DNA of 64,000 nt from positions 65,616,293 through 65,680,292 of the forward strand of contig CM055094.1 of the NCBI GenBank assembly GCA_029204225.1, in the 5' to 3' direction. The first letter of the stretch is position 1; the number at the start of each line of letters is the position of its first letter. Shown piece after piece: positions 11,540 to 23,399 of this stretch. The notes under the pieces were generated by a model. That model was not told the DNA's origin. It saw only the letters and a list, made by a program, of their open reading frames with translations, and searched no databases. A program made the position numbers and the translations under genes. The DNA is from Diphasiastrum complanatum. Taxonomy: Eukaryota; Streptophyta; Lycopodiopsida; Lycopodiales; Lycopodiaceae.

Positions 11540-13680
11540 TATAACTTGCTTGATCTCTTACTAGCATGACTCCTTTGGCCGCGAGACACCTTGTCAATTG
11601 ACGCATCCCCATGGGCTTCTCTATTGTTGCCCGCCACATGCCCTAATGAAAGTTTGGGACAAAATACCCTATTTAACTTATACTCCCAAGAATGAAGATG
11701 TTTCATTTCTATAGCTAGAGGTTGTAGAGTCCAAACTTGATTGCGTTGCATAGAAGCCATCTCCTCGTTAGCTGCTTCACGCCACTTTGAACTTTCAGAA
11801 CCTGCAAGTGCTTCAGAAGGGGTTTCAAGCTCATGTGGATCTGCTAATGCTTGACAACAAATTTCAACAATACTGGCCTAAGCATTGTCAATCAGCTTCC
11901 ATGTTGGTTTCCTTTTCCGAGGTGATACTGTTGGAATTTCCTTCACTTCAATTCTCCTTTCATCTCCAAAATGATCAATCTCTACACCTTCAGGTGCTCC
12001 AAATGGTTTTGGATCGATTTGGACTTGGGCAAATGGCTCATCATTTTCAGCCTCAACTGTGGTAGGATCTAGAGGATTGAGTTGCAAAGCTATATCTTGC
12101 TCCTCCATCATAGGATTTGAAACTTGTTTACTGTCCATAACAAATTCATTATCATTCCCAGGATGAATGATATCAAGCTCATCAAATGTGACATTTATAT
12201 GTATTTCTCCTGTAGCCTTATCATATAGTCTATATGCTTTGTGCTTAGGTGCATATCCCACCATCACTGAGCTTCTTAGGAATATGAATATATGATGTGC
12301 TATCAAAAATTCGTAAGTGTGACACATCCAGTTTCTTGCCTGTCCAAAGCTCTTCAGGTGTGATGCCCTCCAAAGCAACTGTGATTAATCGATTCTACAA
12401 ATTACTGCTGTTGCTACTGCTTCACTCTAGAAATTTTTCGTCAAAGCACTTTGCACTAGCATACTTTTGGCTGCATTCACAATGGTCTTATTCTTTTGCT
12501 TTGCTACTCCATTTTGTTGTGGAGTATGCCTTGTTGTGAGTTGACGCTCAATTCCATGCTGCTCACAAAATTCATGAAAAGAATTGCTAAGATATTCACC
12601 TCCCCCGTAAGTTTGTAGCTTCTCAAGCAATTTTCCTATCTGCTTCTCTACATATACTTTAAAAATTTTAAAGGCTTGAAAAGCATCACTTTTAGCTTCA
12701 AAAAGTAGATAATTGCTCTCTTGCTAAAATCGTCAACGAAAGTGATGAAATATTCTGCATTGCTATTACTTGGCAGCTCCATAGGCCCACATAAATCAAA
12801 ATGAACCAGCTCCAAATCATGACTTGCTCTTGTCTCGGCAGAATTAGATCTTTTGTGATGCTTTCCTAACATGCATCCTTCACATGTGCCCATGCTTCCT
12901 TGTTGAAAATTCATTCCCAACACTATTTCATGCTTCTGCATGTCAAGCAATGTTTGAAAATGCACATGCCCGTAGCGCCTATGCCATAGTTCCAAATTGT
13001 CTTTGTGAACTGCTGCCATGGCCTCATCATCATCAAGCTCTAGTTCATAGAGATTTCCATTACGGAAGCCTTGTGCGAGCATATGTCCAACCACATACGC
13101 ATCTTTGGAGAAAAAGAAACTATTTTGGTGTCAAAGACCACCTTTACACCTGCATCAACCACACTAGCAATCGAAAGTTAATTCTTCTGCAACTTAGGCA
13201 CAAGCAATGCTCCTAGAATCTTTGCAATATCTCCATTGAGAAGCTTCAGCTGCAAATTACCTACTCCTTTGAAAGAAGCCTAACTATGGTCTCCAAGCAA
13301 AATTGTCACTTTTCCATTTTGACGATCTCTCAAAAGGGCTTCATCCCTAAGCATGATAGTTGATGCAGTAGAATCAACAATCAATATCTTCTTCTCTACT
13401 ACTACCATGCATTGGTTCTTAGTTGATGGTACTGTGGCTATGTACAATTCTCCCTTAATCAGCACATTTTTTTGTTAAACTTGCAGAATTCTTTGCGACT
13501 TCCTTCGCCTTCTCCTTGGACATCTTGCATTCAGCTTTGCAGTGTCCAAACTCAGAAGCACCTCTTGCACTGACCTTTCTTGGCGAATCTTCTTTTCTTT
13601 TTGCCTTGCTGCTTGGAATCACCATCTTCGTTGGTGACTTGAGAATTCTTCTTGCTTTGAGACTTGCCTCCTTATGTGTA
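11540..13680 (-). pseudogene. Ty1/copia pol, left part of an element split by another insertion
   Basis: In minus-strand order: a Lys-rich gag tail with a damaged zinc knuckle (EFGHCKAECK, 13455-13691); protease region (IVDSTAST near 13380); GAG-pre-integrase and integrase (LWHRRYGHVHFQTL, CEGCMLGKHHKRS, LELVHFDLCGPM, FITFVDDFS, 12648-13094; GGGEYLSNSF and HTPQQNGVA, 12427-12630); the post-core part (VMVGYAPKHKAYRLYD, 11878-12378); and the start of reverse transcriptase (RNQVWTLQPL, 11539-11760). Several frameshifts and stops separate these blocks. The RT core and RNase H are absent to the left. The 5' part of the same element is at 17225-18165, on the other side of the inserted element at 13686-17219. 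Confidence 0.85.
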
Positions 13681-13685
13681 CAATG
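13681..13685. other. Target-site duplication CAATG (left)
   Basis: CAATG directly precedes the left LTR and is repeated at 17220-17224 after the right LTR. A 5-bp duplication is the standard signature of LTR-retrotransposon integration. Confidence 0.85.
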
Positions 13686-14248
13686 TGTCATGTGCCAAAC
13701 TTAGCATTCAAACATCTAATTTATTCATTAACATCAAATCACAATGGAAATACAAAAAATCTAGAAAGTAAGCCAAAAATCAAGAAGATAGCTAAAAGTA
13801 ACAAAAGCTCACCAAAATAGGCAAAGTAAGGTATTATTATCCATGATTATTGATCATTCACAAGATAGGGGCCTAATTCTAGAGCATGATCATAGCTCTC
13901 ATGTGATTTTAGGCACATGAACCACTTTCTCCATCAAGAAAGCTCTCAAAGAGAAGCTCCAAGATCTCTTAAAACTCAAAATTACAAAATGAATGATAGC
14001 CTCAAAATTTAGCACGACCTTAGCTATATATAGTGGTCATTTGTGCCTCTACTATGAGTTTGGGTTCTTATTTGGCTAATTTGGGCCTTATAACCATTAT
14101 CACAAGTCTGTTATTCACAAATATAGCGAGGTTGTTCGAGCCACTTTTTAAACTATCCTAATGACTAATTCTAGTCTAATTTAGATCCATGGCCATATTT
14201 GGCAATTCATTAGTAAGTTCATGGGCTAATTACATGTAGCACATGACA
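13686..14248 (-). repeat. 3' LTR (left) of the non-autonomous element
   Basis: 563 bases. It differs from the right LTR by scattered substitutions and by short indels, for example an extra 'cacgaccttagctatata' in the part near 14010. Confidence 0.9.
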
Positions 14249-15112
14249 CTCCCCCTACTTTAAGCATTTTTGCCTTAAAAAATGAGGACCCTGTAGCTCT
14301 TCGTGGAAGATAGATTGATATTAAGTATATTTCTTTCTTCCTTGAAATCATTAGCTTCATCAAGAAGATTCATAATCTTGTTTGTTCAAAACATCTTGAT
14401 CGATATTTGCCTTTGGCATGGAAGTTTGCCCTTGGACTAGAGGGAACGTTGTTTTATAAACATCAACAGTCGTACACCATTTAGGATTAGTAGTTTGAAT
14501 ATCAATTGGCTATTGTGGAATACCAGCCGATTGCAAAATAGAGTCCAAACGAGCGACTGTCTTCTGGTACATTTCTTCCCATCTTCGCTTTGACCTTTCT
14601 TGTAATTGTTGCCATGTTTAGTACTATCCTGTACGGTAGTTAAAAGTGTACCTAATATTTCTTTTGTTCCATTGGTCACTAGACGGATAGTAGGGTCTAC
14701 ATTATTACTTGATATTGCATGAGTTCTAACCCACTGTTGTTGAGTTGATGGCATTAGACTTCCCACAAATTGACAAACTAGAAATTGTCGCTCCACTTGC
14801 CGCGGTAATATTCCTTCCCTCCTTAAAATCATTTGTGTCAACAAATGATATACCCATCAGAGAAGGACCAATCGTACCTGTAGTGGCATAGAGAGAACAT
14901 CCTTCATTTTCGTCAAATTTTTCACTTTCATAGGCATCTTCATAGGCCTCATAATCAACATTATAATCTTCATTATGATCGAAATGTTGTTCTGTACCAC
15001 GGTAATGTCATCTCTTGAGTTCTTCAAGATCATAGAACTGATCAATGGGCTCGTAGTGATCTTCTGTTCCACCTTGCACCTGTTGTTGCTCATCCACGCT
15101 TGTGGCTTCAAA

Positions 15113-15502
15113 CTAATCTTCAGTAGTAAATTGGAATTGATCTTGATCTTGATAATTACCATCATTGAACTCTATTTCATCCTGACCATCGAATGGTTCA
15201 ACTACTTCATCGGCAGAGCAATCCTCAATGACTAATTCATGTTGTTCTTCACTTTGTTGATCGTTGTTGAAATCTTTAGAGTAATGGTCAAGTTCTGAAG
15301 TGTCGTTGTAGTCCTGATACTGATCATCATTCTGGTCTTGATACTGATTGTCATCAGGGATGTCATCACATTGATCATAATCTTCAATGTTATCGTCACC
15401 TTGATCATAATCTTCGTTGTAACCATCACCTTGATCCCAACATTCCTCCACACCAGTCATAATGGTCATAACAATATGATTGATTGTCATCCTCTTGTTC
15501 AT
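15113..15502 (-). CDS. Acidic low-complexity ORF of the non-autonomous LTR element
   Basis: The ORF has 129 codons and is very rich in Asp, Glu, Gln, Asn and Tyr. Blocks such as DQGDDNIEDYDQCDD and DDNQYQDQNDDQYQDYND recur, produced by a repeat of 'tgatcataatcttc'-like DNA units. It is not gag by any motif I can see: no zinc knuckle and no basic tail. On the same strand further 5' or 3' there are weaker frames at 14857-15165 and 14437-14844. It could be a passenger sequence captured by the element or chance coding of a DNA repeat. Expression is unproven. Confidence 0.35.
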   Translation of the reverse strand: MNKRMTINHIVMTIMTGVEECWDQGDGYNEDYDQGDDNIEDYDQCDDIPDDNQYQDQNDDQYQDYNDTSELDHYSKDFNNDQQSEEQHELVIEDCSADEVVEPFDGQDEIEFNDGNYQDQDQFQFTTED

Positions 15503-16677
15503 AATCCCAATCCATTGGAATGGATGTCAAATAACTGAATTTGTAATTGTGGATTGCAAACTTGGGAAGAATTTTGAAGTGATATGAAAATCAAATATAG
15601 CAAGGTGCAGTTAAACGGTGACAATAGGCATGGGTTTTTCAATTAGAGCAAATACAAAGACTTTTGAAGAGGTCGATTTTTGGTACAAATAAGACTTCCA
15701 CACTGTCAATCTTGGTGAGCTGTAGAGGTTTGCTTTTTACGGCACTAAAATCCGAGGTCAAACAGAAAAGATATGGAAGTTTTAAAAATTGGTAAAAAGC
15801 AACATTTGTACGAACTTAGGAGTAAGGGTCTTATAAAAATAAAAATAAACATTGAACATCCATGAAACATTTGTGCTCGTAAAAGATTAGAGGGCCTATG
15901 TGCGAGTTTAGATGGAGTTTGGGGTGTGCGACTTCTGGGTGTGCGATTTTTTGAGGTGTGCTTGTGACATCTGGGTGTGCGAGTTTTGGAAGAATTTGTG
16001 AAGGAGAAGAAATCATGAAGGGTAAGAAATTGTGAAGATATGGAGGTGTGCGACTTTGTGAGTTTGTGAATCCCAGTGGTGCGAATTCAGAGGGGAGATT
16101 TTGAACTCTGGCGCCCACACGTGCGTTTTTTTTTTTAATTGAGTTTGGCAAAAACTTCAAAATGAAAAAAATTGAGAAAAATCTGCAAACGAGCAAGACT
16201 TCAAGAATGAAAAATTGAAGTGATTCTACCAAAAACTAAAATTAGACCTCCCTTACAAGAATTGTCATATCTCCCTCAATTTTCAACCAATTTGGCTGGA
16301 AATTGGCTCAGATTCAACCTAAAAGTGAGATCTACAATCTTATAAGATTACAGTCAGAAAGTTTGGCCAAAAATTCAGCCAAAATGGAGGTAAACAAACT
16401 GCAAAAACTATCACTAACTAAAATTGGAGTGAAAGCACAAAAATGGCCATAACTTGGTCATTATAGCTCCAAATCAGAAAATCTCAGTACCTCCAAGAAG
16501 CCAAAAGAGAGATCTACTGATGTACAACAAGAAATCATAGAAAAAATAAATAAAGATTAGTTGATCAAAAATTGAACCAAAACATGCTGGAAATTGAAAA
16601 AACAAGAAACTCTACCAAATTTTAACAAAAACCACCAAATCTGATGAGGAAAGGATCTAATGCTCTGATACCAAAAT

Positions 16678-17219
16678 TGTCATGTGCCAAACTTAGCATT
16701 CAAACATCTAATCCATTCATTAACATCAAATCACAATGGAAATACAAGAAAGTAAGCCAAAAATCAAGAAGCCTAGCTAAAAGCAGCAAAAGTTCACCAA
16801 AATAGGCAAAGTAAGGTATCATTATTCATGATTATTGATCATTCACAAGATAGGGGCCTGATTTTAGAGCATGATCATAGCTCTCATGTGATTTTAGGCA
16901 CATGAACCACTTTCTCCATCAAGAAAGCTCTCAAAGAGAAGCTCCAAGATCTCTTAAAACTCAAAATCACAAAATGAACGATAGCCTCAAAATTTAGATA
17001 GTGGTCATTTGTGCCTCTACTATGAGTTTGGGACCTTATTTGGCTAATTTGGGCCTTATAACCATTATTACAAGGTCCGTTATTCACAAACATAGCAAGG
17101 TTGTTTGAGCCACTTTATTAATTGTCCTAATGACTAATTCTAGTATGATTTAGCTCCATGGCCATATTTGGCAATTCATTAGTAAGCTCATGGGCTAATT
17201 ATACATGTAGCACATGACA
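16678..17219 (-). repeat. 5' LTR (right) of the non-autonomous element
   Basis: 542 bases, directly repeated from 13686-14248. It is followed by the second CAATG at 17220-17224. Confidence 0.9.
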
Positions 17220-17224
17220 CAATG

Positions 17225-17926
17225 CCTGTTCAGAACTTGGTTGTCCAACACCACGTTCCTTACGCATTAACTCCATGTGTAGCAAGTCTTCAATTGTCTC
17301 ATCCTATGTATCGTTCCTTTTTAGCATCAAGTTTTGCACCGTGCTTTCCATGAATACGACATCGACTTCAATAACTTGAGTCTCTGACCGACATTGCTAA
17401 CTTGATGTTCTGAACCTGCAGCAGCTAAAAGATCAATTTTTTTTTTTAACATGTTAATATGTTTTCAAATCTTCACCTTCAACAAGTTTCAAAATGTCTA
17501 GGTGACTCTCAAGCCGCATGACCTCCATTGTTGTATACGGACCATACTTCTGCTCCAGCCACTCCCACAAAATTTTTGCTCCCTGGTCACAATTTGCTTC
17601 CATTATAGATTTTTGACTCAAGTGTACGACAATAATTGCCAGAGCCTTGTCATTTTTTGCCATACAGCGCAACAAATTCTTTTGGTGTCGATCAATCATT
17701 GCTGGTGCATCTGTCTCAGGCATAAATGGCTTGGGCTCCCTTCCATCAACTATGTCATAAACTTGCTTTGCCTTTAAACAAAGCTTCATAACTTTCTTCC
17801 AGCTATAGAATCCATTCCACTCCACAATGGTGGTTTCAACTTGGATGTTGACATTGATGTTAATCCATCACTCTCCATCCTATCACACACCACAATCACT
17901 TTTCAGAACTTAGGGCTTTGATACCA
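17225..17926 (-). pseudogene. Ty1/copia gag, right part of the split element
   Basis: The minus-strand frame 17454-17825 (123 codons) gives a copia gag N-terminal domain: GFYSWKKVMKLCLKAKQVYDIVDG, then LLRCMAKNDKALAIIVVHLSQ, AKILWEWLEQKYG and MRLESHLDILKLVEGEDL. It continues leftward to the insertion point at 17220. On its right, TGGTATCAAAGC (about 17915-17926, minus strand) is the primer-binding site. Together with 11540-13680 it makes one minus-strand copia element lacking most of RT and RNase H. Confidence 0.8.
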
Positions 17927-18165
17927 TGAAAAGAAGACCCACTAGAAAATAGAGCACAAGAGATGATAAACAGAATGTTCTATCTTCTTCATTATGTTAT
18001 GCAGATATATGTACATTTGCAAAGGCTAAGTGAGGCTCAAGAGGCCTTCTAAGTTAAGCCTAAATCTACTCAACTGCCTACCAATAACTAGCTAACATTT
18101 AGCTATAACCTAACACCTAAATAACTGCCTACACATCAGCCTCTGTGGCTGACTCTGCACCAACA
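17927..18165 (-). repeat. Probable 5' LTR of the split copia element
   Basis: It starts TGAAAAG next to the primer site and ends CCAACA (TG...CA ends in both senses), about 239 bases. The partner LTR is lost with the truncated left end, so the outer limit is inferred. Confidence 0.5.
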
Positions 18166-18447
18166 GCAGGTTAGTGAAATGCTTGAATGCTTTACATCAT
18201 TGTGCCTCGGAATGAAAAATGCACAGGAATTCAATGCCAGGTATTGTATATTGTGGAGACTATAAGTGTCACCTAGGTAGTGACTTCAATAGAAACACTG
18301 CTGGGCGCAGTTGCATGAGCTGATTAAATGATCTGATCTGTCACTGCTAGACTAGTAATTTTTGTCCAAAAATTTCATCATATGATCCAGATTTAACAAT
18401 TGCATACAGCTTATTCGAGATCCATCAGTGTTGGCCAAGATTTATTG

Positions 18448-20496
18448 CTAATGCAACCCTATGGTCCTGAGAATAAATCCATGCCATCTCTGCCGTGTGA
18501 TGGATAAGCTCTTCGACATTAAGCGATTCATGAAAGATGGATCGGAAACTTGAGTGTTGATGATGGTTGGTCCAGATCTGACTGCATTGACGTAGTTTGT
18601 AGGACTATGGGCAGCTACACCAGGTAGCAACAGTCCCATCAATCGAAAGATTATACAAAAGGTCGACTCTTGATCTCTTATACGTGTGAGACTTCTGAGT
18701 AGCTCCCAGGCAGCTCCGATACGAGGTATGAGTGTTGGGTTCCGCCGCACGCGTCTGTCAATACGTTGGGTGATCATTAGATTAAACCTTACAGCTTTCA
18801 ATTGATCCAAAGGTAAAAACCTTGTTGTGATGTATCTATGAGTTTGAGAGAAAAGAAGGAAGGCATGATACCTGCAACATGTATCGCCGGTTGTAGTAAA
18901 TGCACCTTCCGAAGTGTTTAAACTGAAAATGCTCATCATCAAATGGTATTCGTGCAACAATGTCATCGGAGTACACTACTCTAAAGTATCGGTAGACCGG
19001 AGTATTGAGCTTGCCATCCATGTAGTTCGCAAATTTCTCGTTGCCAACCCGGGGTTGTCAGAAGGTGTAAACCGCTGAGATCCTTTCGGCTATCGCATCT
19101 TCTTTGTAAAAGAAAAGCATTGCTGTGAAAACTGTTGCCAGGGCTTCCCCCAGGCTATGCCCAGTAATCAGCAGTTTGGCATTCTTGTGTGATTCTAGGA
19201 GCTCCTTGATGACAGTCAATACATCATAAGCGAGAGGTTTATCCTCAATTACCTCTTTCGAGAGTCCTGATGCAGAATAGCCATTACATCTTTTAGAATT
19301 GAGATCGTCATCGTTTTTCCGTTGCTTCATCTATGTGAAAGTATCCACCTTTTGGCGATCTACGAAACCCAACGCTTCGATAAATCCCACATGAAGATGC
19401 CCCATTTCAGGGCAAAGTTCAAACGGAGTGAAGTCGAAGTCAGTGCACCAATCGTGGGCGTTGAAAGGCTCAGTTCCACGGAAAGAAAGAGCTATAATTT
19501 GCGCATCTTTTTCTCTATCAGTAAACAGGAATGCCTGAGTTGAATGACTCTGTAATCTATCTGCACAAATATTTTGTATGAAGACATCAATTCAGCTGAA
19601 AATTCTTTTATCCAAATTTTCAACCAGTCACTATAATTTATTCTTTTCCTCAGGATTATAAGTGCCGTGTTGGTGAGGATTAACAAGGAAAAGCAGCTAA
19701 TTACCATTCCAGAAGTTGTACGAGTCCACCATGCTCATCTACAAGACACAAGAAAGAGAAAGATGAATAGGTGTGTACGGTTGTGTGTGCGTGAGAAAGA
19801 GAGAGTTTAAGTTTTTATTTTGATCCGTTCACTTGCTGGACTTACTTTCCAGGAAGTTGTTACTACTTTTTGAATAACAGCTGAGTTCTCATAGGCCAAT
19901 TTCGAAGCCATTATGCATAAATCTGCTGCCCACTTGGTCTCAGGATGGTCACGAATAATGGCACCACGATCACAATGGCGGTTGCTGTCACTATCGTCAC
20001 CAGTAAGTATATTGGAGTTATCCAGATCTGTTCGCAAATCAAGGTGGCCTATAGATAAAATATAGCTCTCCGAACTTCTCTCCATCGGGTTCAAACCTGC
20101 TTCACCCAAGCCTGTAAGCTACAGCAATCTTCACGGCCTTTAGATGGATAATAAAAGCAGCAAAGCTTTGATCAGGAATTACTTACTTTTTCCAGTTAAG
20201 ATTAGGAAGGCGACTTTTGCCAAGCCTCCGTTGATATAGATAGTGTTCAGACAGAGTTCAATGAGCTCCCCCGTTTGATGCAGGTAGATTGCAATGGATT
20301 GCAAAAACGATATCAGGAACAATGAAAATTGATTGTCCCACATTAGATTCACAGTTTGATTAGGCATCGAAACTTTGACCTTATCTGAAATGTGAACCGA
20401 TTTCCTCATGATCCGGCTGAATTTTCCATGGTAACCAGCTGCAGATGGGTGTGTGGCGACATTGTTTTCCATCTTCTGAACTGATTGTTTGTCCAT
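18448..20496 (-). pseudogene. Class 3 (oil-body type) triacylglycerol lipase, decayed
   Basis: Five minus-strand exons can be laid out: 20496-20187, 20111-19846, 19738-19705, 19560-18872, and a last exon ending at TAG 18448. The first four junctions use GT/AG and keep one frame. Family signatures in order: KWAADLCIMASKLAYEN, YNFWN, IALSFRGTEPFNAHDWCTDFDF, the nucleophile elbow ITGHSLGEALA (Ser about residue 339), PRVGNEKFANYM, YSDDIVARIPFDDEHF (catalytic Asp region), and WELLRSL...AAHSPTNYVNAVRSGP (catalytic His region). These match plant oil-body lipase-like proteins, which hydrolyse stored triacylglycerol. Exon 4 carries an in-frame TAG (19331-19333) and TGA (19058-19060, where family members have Gly before QPRVG). 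The elbow has Glu for the usual second Gly, and no good acceptor joins exon 5 in frame. It is very probably a pseudogene. Confidence 0.8.
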
Positions 20497-20699
20497 GTAG
20501 AGACAAAAGCAACAGTGAAGCTCTCTCAGGTCTTCTGAATATTGGTCTTGTCGCTAGCGAGGAATCTGGGCTCACTCTACCTTGAGGCACATTCTGACAC
20601 ACTCTTCTAAGCTGGGAACCTATAGAGCTGAGAAATTGTACTCAATTGGCAGCTACTACACTAACCAAGCAGTACATGAATTTGATTATATTCAATATG

Positions 20700-23290
20700 C
20701 AAGCTTATATATCAGTGATCACTGAAAGAAACAAAGCAGTGGGCCGAGAATATATTATTGTAACTAGCAGTGGCTGCGGCCGAATTATAGTCAGAATATT
20801 ATTGTCGTGAAAAATGTGGATGTCTTGGGCATAGCTGACTGACTTTGAAAGTTGTGGGGGACCACTCAAGAGAGTGTCTTTTCGTTTGCAAGAAAGGGTT
20901 TGTTTTCTTGGAAGTTCGGGGGCAAAGGCCACCATGAGAGGGACTCCAACAAACCCAGGTGGAAGGCCAAGGGAACTTGGGGCACATTTCACAATGACTC
21001 CCAAGTCCAAATTCAAAATGGAGCTCTCCAGTTTAGGGGCAATGAATGGGACTCCCCTATTTCACATTAACATGCACTATGCACTTGACACAGTGTGGCA
21101 GATGAAATGGCATGGACCCACTGCCATGTAAGGGCAACTCAAACTCATTCTTGGGCGAGGCAATGTCCCCTGATATGTTAAGTTGCCCTTGGCATGTTGG
21201 CTTATGCTTTGAAGTCTTACCAGCCAAGACCATATTCCCTTAAAAAAAAATGCATTTCAATTCCAACTTTTCCAATTGAAAGGTGATTGCTTCAAGAAAA
21301 AACCTTAGAGCACCCTTCAACCTTTCAACCTCAAAACTATAGACTTGCATTTCAAACTAGAATCTAAGGCCACCCCCATACAATATTAGCCAAATTTCAA
21401 AATTTGATCCAATTTTTGCAATGCAAATCAGACACGAACCTACCCATCATTAGACTAGAATTAATTTTGGGTAGCCAAGATTTTTAACTCAATTATGTTT
21501 CCATGGTGAAGGCAAATGAGTTATCTTTAGGAAAAGTCACAACTACGACATTATAGTATCCATTCACAGGATAAATTCTTGATGCATTATACACAAAAGA
21601 TTGATTGCTTGTGAGCCTCATCCTTGATTTGCATGAGGCAAACATAGTAAAATGAGATTGGATTGAACATCCTTAATCAATCATCATTTGTTACCATGAA
21701 AACATCATCAGTTTATGCTTGCTCCCAACATAGTATCTAAACTTTAGATTCACATTTTCTTTGTTGAAAACCATTCTTGTAACAACGTCTAGTAGAAATG
21801 GTAAGATCTAGCAAAACATATTACAGTTTTTTCTTCACGAGACTCAAGAAATGAAAGAAAAAGTTAAATATGCAAAAATCTATGCTTTGTAATATGTATT
21901 CCGTAGCAAAATCTATGACCTCATGAAAAGTATGTTAGCAAAGTGAAGGGATATTGAACTTATGTGACATATCCATCTATGTCAACTTCAGAACTTGATT
22001 GAGGGTTGAGTTCCTCACATTGTAAATCCTAATTAACTTCTTTAAAAAATTATTATCTTCAATCACCAACTAAGCTAATTAGCTTACATAGAAATACCCA
22101 AAAAAATATATTTGATGAATCCCTACTTTAAACCATTCAGGCGCTGATTTTAACCATTAGGAAAACTTAATAATTGTAGAAGGATTGAAAAACTAGGAAA
22201 AATTAATTGACGAAGCAAAAATCTAGAAAGGAAAATGAACAAACAAATCAAAAAAACTTGTTTTTTCAAATATATCTAAGAAGAAGAAGAAAGCTTAATT
22301 TGCATGGGTCTTAAAAGCACTTGTTGGTGTTAAAGGCAATCGAAGGAAATGCAACAATTCCACCAACCATAAGATAAAAAATGAAATAAAATATAGTAAT
22401 TTTCAGCGGTCAAAATGCTCATCTTATCTCTTCGAGACCACACAATTCTGAAACATTGCTTTGAAAGAAGATTTTCTAGAAGAAGACTTTCTAAATCATA
22501 CTTGAATAACTTTGTACATGTTTGTTCAATAATCCAAACTTGATCTGAGAAATTGACCATCACTGCAAATTGTGCTCATGCAGCAAGCTAGAAATATTAC
22601 TTCTGCTTAGCAATCAATCTGCACTGCGCGCACTTTAGTCTAAAATGTGGTAGAAATTCATTGTAGAGAGTTGACATACATCTCATTTCTCTTCACAACG
22701 GAAATCCTTTGTCGTAACAACAAATAAGCAATGTAGGCATAGTCCAAGGCCAAATTCCTCATGCTTGTCATATATAGTTGTCTTCCAATTATTCTTGAGT
22801 TGTAGACTCTAGTTATTGTTTAACATTTCTACATCTCCCTAAACCAAGATTAAACATTGACTTTATCTTTTTTTGAAGTCTAAGTTTCTTTTTTCTCATT
22901 TTCTAAATTTTTTTTGACCTGTATCTAAATTTTAAAAATATACATGTGAATAACCAATGATGAACTAAAATAAATCACATTCCATGGGTTTTGATAGTGA
23001 TACATAGGGTCACCCAATAAAGAGCCAACTGTACAACTCTCAATAAATTTTTTTATGTTTTGGCCTTGTTACCAAGTACTTTTACTTAGAATTTGCTTCG
23101 AACAGGAACACAAATCATGCTACACAGTAACACAGACAAAAAGCGCTCTCCACAACAAGCTCACATAGCAACTGTAATTCTCAAAATGAAATTACACTGT
23201 ACATATAGTTCTTCACTCAGGCAACCCATGCATGACCCAGGTTGTCGTTGGCGTGATGCGTTTCCCGTCGACTTGCCTCATGGCGAGGCC
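20700..23290. other. Gene-poor AT-rich spacer
   Basis: No supported gene on either strand. Near 20850-21070 there are overlapping short frames on both strands without any recognisable domain. At 21124-21201 a short inverted repeat (AAGGGCAACT / AGTTGCCCTT) suggests a small hairpin-forming insert. The rest is AT-rich sequence without clear repeats. Confidence 0.4.
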
Positions 23291-23399
23291 AACTGATCCT
23301 TATTGACTGATAGGACCCACAGTACAGTAGCACAGTGATTCTACTTTAATTCTAACTCTCTCCCTTAAAGTAGAGTCTACTTTTTATACAATCATATAC

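Larger units (their letters stand above)
13686..17219 (-). mobile_element. Complete non-autonomous LTR retrotransposon (3.5 kb)
   Basis: Two LTRs in direct orientation (13686-14248 and 16678-17219) share termini TGTCATGTGCC...GCACATGACA. The 5-bp duplication CAATG flanks the whole. On the minus strand, a TTTTGGTATCAGAGC primer site (about 16663-16677) abuts the right LTR, and a purine tract (AAAGTAGGGGGAG, about 14249-14261) abuts the left LTR, so transcription is minus-strand. The 2.4-kb internal region has no protease, integrase or reverse transcriptase motif, only minus-strand frames, the clearest being very acidic (15113-15502). This is the structure of a LARD/TRIM-like element that relies on another element's enzymes. 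It sits in the gag region of a minus-strand copia and is younger than it. Confidence 0.9.

Noticed and set aside
19331-19348. 18-base intron to remove the TAG in the lipase
   Set aside because: Too short to be spliced; a nonsense change is simpler.
20705-21131. Overlapping frames of 62-103 codons on both strands
   Set aside because: No motif, no splice-supported extension, and coding on both strands at once is unlikely.
21124-21201. Hairpin (AAGGGCAACT / AGTTGCCCTT) as a terminator or microRNA precursor
   Set aside because: Short stem with a large unpaired loop and no sign of transcription; likely a repeat fragment.
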